A stretch of 64,000 nucleotides of DNA from Roseiarcus sp963835885. GTDB lineage: Bacteria > Pseudomonadota > Alphaproteobacteria > Rhizobiales > Beijerinckiaceae. Below, in pieces: positions 23,699-32,980 of this stretch. How positions within the stretch are numbered: the stretch's first letter is position 1; each line of letters opens with the position of its first letter. The stretch is from contig CAWIHF010000026.1 of the NCBI GenBank assembly GCA_963835885.1, positions 430,912 to 494,911 on the forward strand. Reading direction: 5' to 3'. A program made the translations under genes and the position numbers. The notes under the pieces were generated by a model. That model worked only from the letters and a program-made list of their open reading frames with translations. It did no database searches and was not told the DNA's origin.

Positions 23699-25111
23699 AT
23701 GCAGGTCACCGAGACGTTTAGCCAGGGGCTCAAGCGGGAGTATGACATTTCTCTTCCGGCGAGCGACCTCGCGGAGAAGCTGAACGGACAGCTGGCCGAC
23801 CTCAAAAGGAAGGTCCGCATCAACGGCTTTCGTCCAGGGAAGGTCCCCGTCGAGCACTTGCGTAAAGTCTACGGCAAGTCGGTTATGGCCGACGTCGTCC
23901 AGGAGGCCATCGCCGACGCCAACAAAAGGATCGTCGACGACAACCATCTGCGCCTCGCCCGTGAGCCGAAGATCGAACTGCCGACCGACCAGGCGGTGAT
24001 CGACGCGGCGCTCGAGGCGCGCGGCGACCTCAATTTCAAGGTCGCGCTCGAAGTGCTCCCTGTATTCGAAGTCGGCGATTTCTCGCAGATTCCGCTGGAG
24101 CGTCTGACCGCCGACGTCGAGGACGCGGACGTCGACGCGGCGCTCGACAGGCTCGCCGAAGAGCGCCGCTCCTACAAGGACAAGCCCGAGGGCGCGAAGG
24201 CGGAGAACCACGACCGGGTGACTGTCGATTTCGACGGGACGCTGAAGGGCGAGCCGTTCGAGGGCGGCGTCGGCCGGGACATCCAGGTCGTTCTGGGGTC
24301 GAACACTTTCATCCCTGGGTTCGAGGAGCAGCTGCTCGGCGTCGCCGTCGGCGACAAACTGACGGTTCACGCGACCTTCCCGGAGGCCTATGCCGTTCGT
24401 ACGCTCGCCGGCCAGACGGGCGACTTCGAGGTCACGGTGAAGGCGGTCGCCGAGCGCGAGCCGCTCGCCTTCGACGACGAATTCGCCAAAGGGCTCGGCT
24501 TCGAAAACCTGGAAGGGCTGAGAGAGATGATCCGCGCCCGGATCGCCTCCGACTTTGCCCGCGCCTCGCGCGACAAGATGAAGCGCCAGCTGCTCGACAG
24601 GCTCGACACGCTTTATTCGTTTGAGCTCCCGGAGGGATTGGTCAACCAGGAATTCAACTCGATTTGGGCGCAGGTCACACGCGAGCAAGAGGCCTCGGGC
24701 CGCAGCTTCGCCGACGAGAACACCACGGAAGAGGCCGCACGGGCTGACTACCGCAAGATCGCCCAGCGTCGGGTGCGTCTCGGCCTCCTGCTCGCCGAAG
24801 TGGGGACCAAGGCTGACGTCAAGGTCTCGGACGAGGAGATGACGCAGGCCCTGATCGCGCGGGCGCGCTCGTTCCCCGGGCAAGAAAAGCAGGTGTGGGA
24901 TTTCTACCGCAACAATCAACAGGCGCTGGCCGAGCTGCGCGCCCCAATCTACGAGGAGAAGGTCGTCGACCACATCATCGAACTCGCGACGGTCGAGGAT
25001 CGCAAGGTGAGCAAGGACGAGCTTCTGAAGCCGATCGAGGACGAACTGCCGACGCCGCCTGCGGCGGCGGAGCCGTCGCCGACCGTCGATGCGGAGCAGG
25101 GCCCGAGCTGA
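23699..25111 (+). CDS. tig: trigger factor (ribosome-bound chaperone, peptidyl-prolyl isomerase)
   Basis: 470 residues. The N-terminal ribosome-binding domain contains GFRPGKVPVEHLRKVYGKS, matching the GFRxGKxP signature that docks on ribosomal protein L23. The FKBP-type isomerase domain is at residues about 160-245 (NHDRVTVDFDGTLKGEPFEGG, FIPGFEEQLLGVAVGD). The C-terminal helical chaperone region follows, ending in an acidic tail rich in Pro and Ala. It starts the conserved tig-clpP-clpX-lon-hupB block. Long antisense frames opposite it are shadows. Confidence 0.97.
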   Translation: MQVTETFSQGLKREYDISLPASDLAEKLNGQLADLKRKVRINGFRPGKVPVEHLRKVYGKSVMADVVQEAIADANKRIVDDNHLRLAREPKIELPTDQAVIDAALEARGDLNFKVALEVLPVFEVGDFSQIPLERLTADVEDADVDAALDRLAEERRSYKDKPEGAKAENHDRVTVDFDGTLKGEPFEGGVGRDIQVVLGSNTFIPGFEEQLLGVAVGDKLTVHATFPEAYAVRTLAGQTGDFEVTVKAVAEREPLAFDDEFAKGLGFENLEGLREMIRARIASDFARASRDKMKRQLLDRLDTLYSFELPEGLVNQEFNSIWAQVTREQEASGRSFADENTTEEAARADYRKIAQRRVRLGLLLAEVGTKADVKVSDEEMTQALIARARSFPGQEKQVWDFYRNNQQALAELRAPIYEEKVVDHIIELATVEDRKVSKDELLKPIEDELPTPPAAAEPSPTVDAEQGPS

Positions 25112-25261
25112 TTCTGGGAATCTTGCCGGGCGCGTGGGCTCACCTGCGATCCGAACCCGCGCCCAGCGCCCCTTTTCGGGACAGGCGCCGGCGCCTATGT
25201 TCGGGGGCGTCCCCCGGACGATCCTCGGGAATGCGGTTAATTCTCGCGAAAGAAAGTGCCT

Positions 25262-25903
25262 ATGCGCGATCCGATCGACTACTACACCAACAATCTCGTG
25301 CCGATCGTGATCGAGCAGTCGGCGCGCGGCGAACGCTCGTTCGACATCTTTTCGCGCCTGCTGCGGGAGCGGATCATTTTCATGATCGGCCCGGTCGAGG
25401 ACGTTTCGGCTTCGCTGGTGGTGGCGCAGCTGCTCTTCCTCGAGGCGGACAATCCGAAAAAGGACATTGCGCTTTATATCAATTCCCCGGGTGGGGTCGT
25501 GACCGCCGGACTCTCTATCTACGATACAATGCAGTTTATCCGTCCCAAAGTGACCACGATGTGTATCGGGCAGGCGGCCTCGATGGGTTCGCTCCTGCTC
25601 GCCGCCGGCGAGAAGGGCAGCCGCTTTGCCCTTCCCAATTCGAAAATCATGGTTCATCAGCCTTCGGGCGGCTTTCAGGGCCAGGCCTCCGACATCCAGC
25701 GCCATGCCGAAGATATTCTCAAGGTGAAGCGCCGCCTCAACGAGATCTACGTTCATCACACTGGCCAGTCCTACGAAGCCATTGAAAGGACATTGGATCG
25801 CGACCATTTCATGTCGGCGGAAGAGGCCAAGGCGTTCGGCATCGTGGACGAGGTCACGACGATGCGGGCGGTCGAGCCGGAAGAGGCGAAAGTCCTTGGC
25901 TGA
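25262..25903 (+). CDS. clpP: ATP-dependent Clp protease proteolytic subunit
   Basis: 213 residues from ATG 25262 (MRDPIDYYTNNLVP); a GTG two codons earlier (25256) is also possible. The catalytic Ser lies in CIGQAASMGSLLLAAGEKG, His in KIMVHQPSGGFQGQASDI, and Asp further on in the conserved GQSYEAIERTLDRDHFM region. The N-terminal LVPIVIEQSARGERSFDIFSRLL is typical of alphaproteobacterial ClpP. It forms a double heptameric barrel in the cytosol and works with ClpX encoded next. Confidence 0.96.
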   Translation: MRDPIDYYTNNLVPIVIEQSARGERSFDIFSRLLRERIIFMIGPVEDVSASLVVAQLLFLEADNPKKDIALYINSPGGVVTAGLSIYDTMQFIRPKVTTMCIGQAASMGSLLLAAGEKGSRFALPNSKIMVHQPSGGFQGQASDIQRHAEDILKVKRRLNEIYVHHTGQSYEAIERTLDRDHFMSAEEAKAFGIVDEVTTMRAVEPEEAKVLG

Positions 25904-26131
25904 GCGCGCCAAACGCGATCCTGGCGTAAATCTTGCGTCGATCCGCCGCAATCAATTTTGCCGGCCGGGCTTGATTTCACCGGGATTTTGATGGTTGCTT
26001 GTCGAATCCTTTCGTCTATGGCGACGGCGAGGCTTTGGCGAGGTGGGGTGTCGAAGGCTACGTTTCGTTAGGTTCATGTGTTTAGGCTGGGCAGTCGGCT
26101 CTACGACAAGCGGCCTGATTGGAGAAAGACG

Positions 26132-27385
26132 ATGGCCAAGGCCGACGGCGACGCCAAGAACACGCTCTATTGCTCGTTCTGCGGCAAGAGCCAGCATGAA
26201 GTGCGCAAGCTTATCGCCGGCCCGACCGTGTTCATTTGCGACGAATGCGTCGAACTGTGCATGGACATCATCCGCGAGGAGAGCAAGACCGCCCTCGTCA
26301 AGAGCAAGGACGGAATCCCGACCCCGCGCGAAATCTGCAAGGTCCTCGACGATTATGTGATCGGCCAGCCCCAGGCCAAGCGCGTCCTGTCGGTGGCGGT
26401 CCACAATCACTACAAGCGGCTCAATCACGCGAGCAAGCACGGCGACGTCGAACTGGCGAAGTCGAATATTCTGCTGATCGGGCCGACCGGCTCCGGGAAG
26501 ACGCTGCTGGCGCAAACGCTTGCGCGCATCCTCGACGTGCCTTTTACCATGGCCGACGCAACCACGCTCACCGAAGCCGGCTATGTCGGCGAAGACGTCG
26601 AGAACATCATCCTCAAGCTTCTGCAGGCCTCCGACTACAACGTCGAGCGCGCCCAGCGCGGCATCGTATATATCGATGAAATCGACAAGATCAGCCGCAA
26701 GTCGGACAATCCGTCGATCACGCGCGACGTGTCCGGCGAGGGCGTGCAGCAGGCGTTGCTCAAGATTATGGAAGGCACCATCGCCAGCGTGCCGCCGCAG
26801 GGCGGCCGCAAGCACCCGCAGCAGGAATTCCTGCAGGTCGACACGACCAACATCCTGTTCATCTGCGGTGGCGCTTTCTCCGGCCTCGAGCAAATCATCT
26901 CGGCCCGCGGCAAGGGGACCTCGATCGGCTTCGCCGCCAAAGTACAAGCGCCCGACGACCGGCGAACGGGCGAAGTGTTCCGCGAGGTCGAGCCGGAGGA
27001 TCTCCTGAAATTCGGCCTCATCCCTGAGTTCGTCGGCCGCCTGCCAGTGATCGCGACCCTGGAAGACCTGGACGAAGAGGCGCTGAAGAAGATCCTGACC
27101 GAGCCGAAGAACGCGCTGGTCAAGCAGTATCAACGCCTGTTCGAGATGGAGAACACCGACCTCACGTTCCAGGATGAGGCGCTGAACGTGGTCGCCAAGA
27201 AGGCGATCGAGCGTCGCACCGGCGCGCGCGGCTTGCGCTCGATCATGGAGGGCATCCTGCTCGACACGATGTTCGAACTGCCCGGCCTCGACGGGGTCGA
27301 ACAGGTGGTCATCGGCCCCGAGGTCGTCGAAGGCAATGCCCGCCCGCTTTATATTTACGCCGAGCGCGCGGAGCGGGCCGGCTGA
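26132..27385 (+). CDS. clpX: ATP-dependent Clp protease ATPase subunit ClpX
   Basis: 417 residues from ATG 26132, with GGAGAAAG upstream; the earlier in-frame start is unconserved. The N-terminal zinc-binding domain reads YCSFCGKSQHEVRKLIAGP then FICDECVELC (four Cys). The AAA+ core has Walker A GPTGSGKTLLAQTLA, the pore loop GYVGEDVENI, Walker B IVYIDEIDKI and the sensor-2 RRTGARGLRSIMEGILLD. It unfolds tagged proteins and feeds them to ClpP. About 228 bases separate it from clpP, room for its own promoter. Confidence 0.97.
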   Translation: MAKADGDAKNTLYCSFCGKSQHEVRKLIAGPTVFICDECVELCMDIIREESKTALVKSKDGIPTPREICKVLDDYVIGQPQAKRVLSVAVHNHYKRLNHASKHGDVELAKSNILLIGPTGSGKTLLAQTLARILDVPFTMADATTLTEAGYVGEDVENIILKLLQASDYNVERAQRGIVYIDEIDKISRKSDNPSITRDVSGEGVQQALLKIMEGTIASVPPQGGRKHPQQEFLQVDTTNILFICGGAFSGLEQIISARGKGTSIGFAAKVQAPDDRRTGEVFREVEPEDLLKFGLIPEFVGRLPVIATLEDLDEEALKKILTEPKNALVKQYQRLFEMENTDLTFQDEALNVVAKKAIERRTGARGLRSIMEGILLDTMFELPGLDGVEQVVIGPEVVEGNARPLYIYAERAERAG

Positions 27386-27403
27386 GGCGGATTGTTCGTG
27401 CCG

Positions 27404-27433
27404 CTTGAAAGTAGGGGACGAGAAGCCCATCTT
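27404..27433 (+). promoter_or_regulatory. heat-shock (RpoH, sigma-32 type) promoter for lon
   Basis: CTTGAAA (27404-27410) and CCCATCTT (27426-27433) match the -35 CTTGAA and -10 CCCAT core of RpoH promoters, with 16 bases between CTTGAA and CCCAT, inside the accepted range. It lies 190 bases before the lon start and just after clpX, where a heat-shock promoter would be expected. Confidence 0.7.
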
Positions 27434-27623
27434 CGTCCGAAGACGTTTGATTCTGGTCGGCGCGGCATGAAGATTGCGCCACCAAATCGTTCTTGTCCGG
27501 GCCAACGGCCGGATGGGTGCAAAGGCGACGGGCGCAGCTGCTGAAGTCAGAGCCGTTCGTCGGCGGCGTCGTCAATGTAAACGAGGGGGCCGGCCTTGAC
27601 CCGGCTTCCGAACGGGGACAGCC

Positions 27624-30047
27624 ATGACCAGCCCACGCAAGACCATCGCTCCGGGAACGCTCGACTTCTATCCTGTCCTGCCGCTGCGCGACATTGTGGT
27701 CTTTCCGCACATGATCGTGCCGCTGTTCGTCGGACGGGAGAAGTCGATTCGCGCGCTCGAAGAGGTGATGAGGTCGGAGAAGCCGATTCTGCTCGCCACG
27801 CAGAAGAACGCCGCCGACGACGATCCGGCGCCCGACGCCATTTTCTCCGCCGGCACGCTGGCGAGCGTCCTGCAGCTCCTGAAGCTGCCCGACGGCACGG
27901 TAAAGGTGCTGGTCGAAGGCGCGACGCGAGCGGAAGTGACGCACTACACCGCCGGGGAATCCTACTTCCAGGCCGAGGCCCGGGCGGTCGCAGATGAGCC
28001 GATCGACAAGATCGAGGCGGAGGCGCTGTCGCGTTCGGTCGTCTCCGAGTTCGAGAGCTACGTGAAGCTCAACAAGAAGATCTCGCCTGAGGTCGTGAGC
28101 GCGGTCAATCAGATTGACGACTACGGCAAGCTCGCCGACACGATCGCCTCGCATCTGGCCATCAAGCTCGCCGACAAGCAGGCCATCCTCGAGATGCGCT
28201 CGATCGCCAAGCGTTTCGAGAAGTGCCTCGCCCTGATGGAAAGCGAGATCTCGGTCCTGCAGGTCGAGAAGCGCATTCGCACGCGCGTCAAGCGCCAGAT
28301 GGAGAAGACGCAACGCGAATACTACCTCAACGAGCAGATGAAGGCGATCCAGAAAGAACTCGGCGATGAAGAGGGCAAGGACGAGATGTCCGAGCTCGAG
28401 GAGCGCATCAAGTCGATCAGGCTCACCAAGGAAGCGCGTGAGAAGGCGCTTGGCGAAGTGAAGAAGCTGAGGCAGATGGCGCCGATGTCGGCCGAGGCCA
28501 CTGTCGTGCGCAACTATCTCGACTGGCTGCTGTCGATCCCGTGGCAGCGGCGCTCAAAGATCAAGAAGGACCTTCCGGCCGCGCAGGCGATCCTCGACGC
28601 CGACCACTTTGAACTCGACAAGGTCAAGGAGCGGATCGTCGAATATCTTGCCGTCCAGCAGCGCGCCAACAAACTGACGGGTCCGATCCTCTGCCTCGTC
28701 GGGCCGCCGGGCGTCGGCAAGACTTCGCTCGGCAAGTCGATCGCCCGGGCGACCGGACGCGAGTTCGTGCGCATGTCGCTTGGCGGCGTGCGCGACGAAG
28801 CGGAGATCCGCGGCCACCGCCGGACCTACATCGGCTCCATGCCTGGCAAGGTCATCCAGTCGATGCGCAAGGCCAAGTCCTCGAATCCGCTCTTCCTGCT
28901 CGACGAGATCGATAAGATGGGCATGGATTTTCGCGGCGATCCGTCATCGGCTTTGCTCGAGGTGCTCGACCCCGAGCAGAACGCGACCTTCAATGACCAT
29001 TACCTCGAGGTCGACTATGATCTCTCCAGCGTGATGTTCGTCACTACAGCCAACACGCTCAACATTCCGCCGCCGCTGATGGATCGGATGGAGATCATCC
29101 GCATCGCCGGCTACACGGAAGATGAGAAGCTGGAGATCGCCAAGCGCCATCTCTTGCCGCACTCGATGGCCAAGCACGGCCTCGACGCCAACGAGTGGGA
29201 GGTCCAGGACAGCGGCCTCACCGAGCTCATTCGTCGCTATACGCGGGAGGCCGGGGTGCGCAATCTCGAGCGCGAGATCTCGAACCTCGCCCGCAAGGCG
29301 GTGAAGGAGATCCTGACCAGCAAGAAGAAGAAGATCGTCGTCGCCGCGGAGAACGTCGCCGAGTTCCTCGGCCCGCCGAAGTTCCGCTTCGGCGAGATCG
29401 AGGCCGACGACCAGGTCGGCCTCGTGACCGGTCTCGCCTGGACCGAGGTCGGCGGCGAACTCCTGACCATCGAAGGCGTCATGATGCCGGGCAAGGGCCG
29501 TATGACGGTGACCGGGAACTTGAGGGACGTGATGAAGGAGTCGATCTCCGCCGCCGCGTCCTACGTACGCTCGCGGGCGGTCGATTTCGGCATCGAGCCG
29601 CCTCTGTTCGACAAGCGCGACGTCCACGTCCATGTCCCCGAGGGCGCGACCCCGAAGGACGGACCGTCGGCGGGCGTTGCGATGGCGACAGTCATCGTTT
29701 CGATGCTGACGGGCATTCCTGTCCGGCGTGACATCGCCATGACCGGCGAGGTCACATTGCGCGGCCGTGTGCTGCCGATCGGCGGCCTAAAGGAGAAGCT
29801 GCTCGCGGCGCTGCGCGGCGGCATCAAGAAGGTGCTCATCCCGGAAGAGAACGTTAAGGATCTCGTCGAAATTCCGAATTCGGTGAAAGCCGGCCTCGAG
29901 ATCGTTCCGGTCTCCCGCATGGAAGAAGTGCTCTCGCACGCCTTGACGCGCCAGCCGGAGCCGATCGTGTGGGAGGAGGAGGTCGCCGCCCGGGTGACGC
30001 CGCCGGCTTCGCCGGACGACGTCGGCCAGGGCCTCATCGCCCACTGA
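27624..30047 (+). CDS. lon: ATP-dependent protease Lon
   Basis: 807 residues, standard length. The N-terminal substrate-binding domain starts with YPVLPLRDIVVFPHMIVPLF. The coiled region contains YYLNEQMKAIQKELGD. The AAA+ module has Walker A GPPGVGKTSLGKSIA and Walker B LFLLDEIDKMGMDF. The C-terminal protease domain has the catalytic Ser in PKDGPSAGVAMATV and Lys in GGLKEKLLAALRGG. Lon degrades misfolded and regulatory proteins in the cytosol. It is preceded by a heat-shock-type promoter and followed by a strong terminator, so it is probably a one-gene unit with its own stress control. Confidence 0.98.
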   Translation: MTSPRKTIAPGTLDFYPVLPLRDIVVFPHMIVPLFVGREKSIRALEEVMRSEKPILLATQKNAADDDPAPDAIFSAGTLASVLQLLKLPDGTVKVLVEGATRAEVTHYTAGESYFQAEARAVADEPIDKIEAEALSRSVVSEFESYVKLNKKISPEVVSAVNQIDDYGKLADTIASHLAIKLADKQAILEMRSIAKRFEKCLALMESEISVLQVEKRIRTRVKRQMEKTQREYYLNEQMKAIQKELGDEEGKDEMSELEERIKSIRLTKEAREKALGEVKKLRQMAPMSAEATVVRNYLDWLLSIPWQRRSKIKKDLPAAQAILDADHFELDKVKERIVEYLAVQQRANKLTGPILCLVGPPGVGKTSLGKSIARATGREFVRMSLGGVRDEAEIRGHRRTYIGSMPGKVIQSMRKAKSSNPLFLLDEIDKMGMDFRGDPSSALLEVLDPEQNATFNDHYLEVDYDLSSVMFVTTANTLNIPPPLMDRMEIIRIAGYTEDEKLEIAKRHLLPHSMAKHGLDANEWEVQDSGLTELIRRYTREAGVRNLEREISNLARKAVKEILTSKKKKIVVAAENVAEFLGPPKFRFGEIEADDQVGLVTGLAWTEVGGELLTIEGVMMPGKGRMTVTGNLRDVMKESISAAASYVRSRAVDFGIEPPLFDKRDVHVHVPEGATPKDGPSAGVAMATVIVSMLTGIPVRRDIAMTGEVTLRGRVLPIGGLKEKLLAALRGGIKKVLIPEENVKDLVEIPNSVKAGLEIVPVSRMEEVLSHALTRQPEPIVWEEEVAARVTPPASPDDVGQGLIAH

Positions 30048-30087
30048 CCGGCTGCGCGGGGCTGACCTCGCGCTAACAGCGAAAGAT

Positions 30088-30124
30088 GCCGCGAATCCTG
30101 CAGGATTCGCGGCTTTTCTTTTGT
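30088..30124 (+). terminator. strong rho-independent terminator after lon
   Basis: GCCGCGAATCCTG (30088-30100) is followed directly by its exact complement CAGGATTCGCGGC (30101-30113), a 13-bp perfect palindrome, and then TTTTCTTTTG. Confidence 0.9.
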
Positions 30125-30358
30125 CTCTGCTCGGATTCGCCCGGAAAACGTATCTTTTTTTGGGATCGATCGGCGCAGGCGCTTGCGTTCCCTCGGTGAA
30201 ACGGCGAGCAATGTCACCAACTCGGCCGTCAATTCGCGCGAAAGCGGCGCATTGAGCGTCGCCTTCGGGCAGGGCGGACCTGAGAGCGCGGCCCGAGACG
30301 GTCGTGTGAAGAGGACGGCGCCGCGGTAAGGACGCCGCGTTCGAACGGAGAGGCCAGT

Positions 30359-30649
30359 ATGAACAAGCTTGAACTCGTCGAGCACATCGCAACCGAAGCG
30401 GAATTGACCAAGGTGAGCGCGGCCGCGGCGCTCGAGGCGATGCTCGAAGGCATTGAAAAGACCCTGAAGAAGGGAGAGGAGGTCCGTCTCGTCGGCTTCG
30501 GCACCTTCTCCGTGCGAGAGCGCGCAGCCGGCAAGGGGCGTAACCCCGCGACTGGCAAGGAAATCAAGATTTCCGCTTCGAGGAACGCCAGGTTCAAGCC
30601 CGGCGCGAAGCTCAAGGAATCCCTCAACAAGAAGTCAGGCAAGAAGTAA
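30359..30649 (+). CDS. hupB: DNA-binding protein HU
   Basis: 96 residues. Matches the HU/IHF family from MNKLELVEHIATEAELTK through VRLVGFGTFSVRERAAGKGRNPATGKEIKI, which includes the beta-arm that wraps DNA, to the basic C-terminus KKSGKK. The GRNPATGKEI form and position just after lon point to HU and not IHF. HU bends DNA and compacts the nucleoid. AGAGG upstream of ATG 30359 serves as ribosome binding site. Confidence 0.96.
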   Translation: MNKLELVEHIATEAELTKVSAAAALEAMLEGIEKTLKKGEEVRLVGFGTFSVRERAAGKGRNPATGKEIKISASRNARFKPGAKLKESLNKKSGKK

Positions 30650-30717
30650 CCCGACCCCTTGGCGGCGGCGCCTCCTCGCGCGGGTTGGCGAGGAAGAGGG
30701 CGCTGTTGGAGAACTTG

Positions 30718-30760
30718 CCGCCCGCGTGGAGAACCATGCGGGCGGAAGGCCGGCTTTTCT
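30718..30760 (+). terminator. probable terminator after hupB
   Basis: CCGCCCGC (30718-30725) and GCGGGCGG (30738-30745) form a perfect 8-bp stem with a 12-base loop; the sequence then runs AAGGCCGGCTTTTCT, supplying a T tract at 30755-30758. Confidence 0.6.
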
Positions 30761-30886
30761 AATCAGATTCCGCGTAGGTCGCTCGCAATGGCTGGACGCT
30801 GTGAGCGTGGCGGTCTTTCGCCGAACGAAACTTGCCCGCTTGGCGGCGCGCCCTCGAGCCTGTAGTCTGGGCGCGGGCGGCATTCA

Positions 30887-30962
30887 GGGCGGTTAGCTCA
30901 GTTGGTAGAGCATCTCGTTTACACCGAGAGGGTCGGCGGTTCGAGCCCGTCACCGCCCACCA
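30887..30962 (+). tRNA. tRNA-Val (anticodon TAC)
   Basis: Acceptor GGGCGGT (30887-30893) pairs with ACCGCCC (30952-30958), A discriminator and encoded CCA to 30962. D-arm GCTCAGTTGGTAGAGC, anticodon stem TCTCG/CGAGA around TTTACAC (anticodon TAC), T arm GGCGGTTCGAGCCCGTC. Confidence 0.96.
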
Positions 30963-30973
30963 TTGGGCGAAGG

Positions 30974-31639
30974 TTGACGCGGGTCGCGCTCGGTTCGATT
31001 TTCGCCCTTGCGGGACTCCTGAGCCCAGCCGCGGCTTTGGCCGATTCCGGCTCGATGACGTTCCGCGTCCAACCCCTGCGGACGGGCGGCTGCGGCGCGC
31101 GCTGTCCGCATGTGATCGTCGCTGACGGCGTGATCGAGACGAACACGCCGCAGGCCTTTGTCGACTTCCTCAAGTCCGGCGCGGATGACAAGAAGCTGCG
31201 GCGAGTGGTGTTCATCAATTCCCGCGGGGGCAATGTCGTCGCCTCGATGACGTTCGGCCACATCATGCGGGAGTTGAGGGTCGCCAGCGTCATCGGCCGT
31301 TTCGACTCCGGAGAGACGGGCCCCTACGTCGGCGAATGCCTGTCCGCCTGCGTCTACGCGATGATGGGCGCCGTGCGCCGCGTCGCGCCGCCCGGCAGCG
31401 AGGTCGCGCTCCACCGCATGTCGATCGTCGAGAGTGAAGGCGGCGGTTGGGGCAGCCCGGCGCGCGTGACCCGCAGTTTCGCCGACGCGCCGATGATCGC
31501 CGTGCTCGCGAAATACGCCCGCCGGATGGGCGTCAACCCGGCGCTTGTCAGGGCGGCGGAATCGCTGCCGCCGGATACCATGCACATCCTCACTCGCGAC
31601 GAAATGCGCCGCTGGTCGTTCGCGACGGCCCAGTTCTAG
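30974..31639 (+). CDS. exported ClpP/crotonase-fold protein (COG3904-like)
   Basis: The open frame runs back through tRNA-Val, so the true start must be later; TTG 30974 (LTRVALGSIFALAGLLSPAAALA as signal peptide) is the best candidate, only 11 bases after the tRNA CCA. The mature part shows the pattern of predicted periplasmic ClpP-like proteins: VIVADGVIETNTPQAFVDFL, RRVVFINSRGGNVVASMTFGHIMREL, then GECLSACVYAMMGAVRRVAPPG and VALHRMSI. SRGGN and SACVYA correspond to the oxyanion and nucleophile regions, His in ALHR. A serine-peptidase-like activity is possible but unproven. About 221 residues. Confidence 0.75.
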   Translation: MTRVALGSIFALAGLLSPAAALADSGSMTFRVQPLRTGGCGARCPHVIVADGVIETNTPQAFVDFLKSGADDKKLRRVVFINSRGGNVVASMTFGHIMRELRVASVIGRFDSGETGPYVGECLSACVYAMMGAVRRVAPPGSEVALHRMSIVESEGGGWGSPARVTRSFADAPMIAVLAKYARRMGVNPALVRAAESLPPDTMHILTRDEMRRWSFATAQF

Positions 31640-31714
31640 GATAGTTCAAGGGCAGTTCAAGGCGCGCGCCTTGACTTGCGCGCGTCGCTGGCTTATCCGG
31701 CGCTCTCCCTTCGT

Positions 31715-31791
<77 letters not shown>

Positions 31792-32019
31792 TCTTCCCGA
31801 TCACCAAAAATCACAAGAAGCGCTTCCAGCGCCAACAAGACGAATGCAAAGACGCTAATATCTCTATATATGAATTGCGTCCGGCTTGCGGGTAAATCGA
31901 AGCGTTTCGCCTTGCATGCTTCGCTGCACTGCGGTACGCGTTCGGCCGCAGGAGGGCCTGCGTCCAATTGACGCCGCGCTCCGTCGCGCCCATTCGATCC
32001 AATCCCGCGAGCCAGGCCG

Positions 32020-32385
32020 ATGCCGAGCCTCATCTCCGACTATCTCCCGCTGGTCGTATTCATCATTCTGGCGGCGCTCATTGCTGGAGCCCTGCTGGTC
32101 GCGCCGTTCCTCGTCGCCTTCAAGGCCCCGGACGCGGAGAAACTGTCGCCGTACGAATGTGGATTCGATCCGTTCGACGACGCGCGCATGCGTTTCGACG
32201 CGCGCTTCTATCTCGTCTCTCTGCTGTTCATCATCTTCGACCTCGAGGTCGCCTTCCTATTTCCGTGGGCGATCGTTTTCCATGACCTCGGCGCGTTCGG
32301 CTTCTGGTCGATGATGATCTTCCTGGCCGTTCTGACCGTCGGATTCGTGTACGAATGGAACAAGGGAGCGCTGGAATGGGATTGA
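32020..32385 (+). CDS. nuoA: NADH-quinone oxidoreductase subunit A
   Basis: 121 residues with three membrane helices: YLPLVVFIILAALIAGALLVAPF, YLVSLLFIIFDLEVAFLFPWAI and FWSMMIFLAVLTVGFVYEW. The loop KLSPYECGFDPFDDARMRFDARFY is the diagnostic NuoA signature near the quinone site. First gene of the 14-gene complex I operon, which transfers electrons from NADH to quinone and pumps protons. About 230 bases upstream, after tRNA-Asp, should hold the operon promoter, though no box is convincing. Its end overlaps nuoB. Confidence 0.97.
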   Translation: MPSLISDYLPLVVFIILAALIAGALLVAPFLVAFKAPDAEKLSPYECGFDPFDDARMRFDARFYLVSLLFIIFDLEVAFLFPWAIVFHDLGAFGFWSMMIFLAVLTVGFVYEWNKGALEWD

Positions 32386-32951
32386 CCGCCAATCCAATCG
32401 TCGCGCCCGCGCGGAAAGGCCTCGTCGATCCGGCGACCGGCAAGCCGATTGGCGCCGACGACTCGTTTTTCGGATCGATCAGCGACGAACTGGCCGACAA
32501 AGGCTTTCTCGTCACCACGACTGACGATCTCATCCAGTGGGCGCGCACCGGCTCGCTGATGTGGATGACCTTCGGCCTCGCCTGCTGCGCGGTCGAGATG
32601 ATGCAGCTCTCGATGCCGCGCTACGACGTCGAACGGTTTGGATTCGCCCCCCGCGGCAGCCCACGCCAGTCGGATGTCATGATCGTCGCAGGAACGCTGT
32701 GCAACAAGATGGCGCCGGCGCTGCGCAAGGTCTACGACCAGATGCCCGAGCCCCGCTACGTCATCTCAATGGGCTCCTGCGCCAACGGCGGCGGCTACTA
32801 TCACTACTCCTACTCGGTGGTGCGCGGCTGCGACCGCATCGTGCCGGTCGATATCTATGTTCCGGGCTGCCCACCGACCGCAGAAGCGTTGCTTTACGGC
32901 GTCCTGATGCTGCAGAAGAAGATCCGCCGCACAGGGACGATCGAACGCTAA
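32376..32951 (+). CDS. nuoB: NADH-quinone oxidoreductase subunit B
   Basis: 191 residues from ATG 32376 (MGLTANPIV), behind GGGAGCGCTGGA, overlapping the nuoA end by 10 bases. Carries the N2 [4Fe-4S] ligands in LACCAVEMMQ, SMGSCANGGGYYHYSY and VPGCPPTAEALLYG. N2 is the last iron-sulfur cluster before quinone. Sits in the membrane-proximal Q module with NuoD. Confidence 0.97.
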   Translation: MGLTANPIVAPARKGLVDPATGKPIGADDSFFGSISDELADKGFLVTTTDDLIQWARTGSLMWMTFGLACCAVEMMQLSMPRYDVERFGFAPRGSPRQSDVMIVAGTLCNKMAPALRKVYDQMPEPRYVISMGSCANGGGYYHYSYSVVRGCDRIVPVDIYVPGCPPTAEALLYGVLMLQKKIRRTGTIER

Positions 32952-32980
32952 GGGCGCCGCTCGGAAGGAAGACGTATCGC

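Noticed and set aside
23450..25951. Very long minus-strand open frame opposite tig and clpP
   Set aside because: It is the antisense of two clearly conserved genes and arises from high GC content; no family motif in the translation.
30902..30973. Start of the ClpP-like gene inside tRNA-Val
   Set aside because: The tRNA is complete and certain, so the coding start must lie after it.
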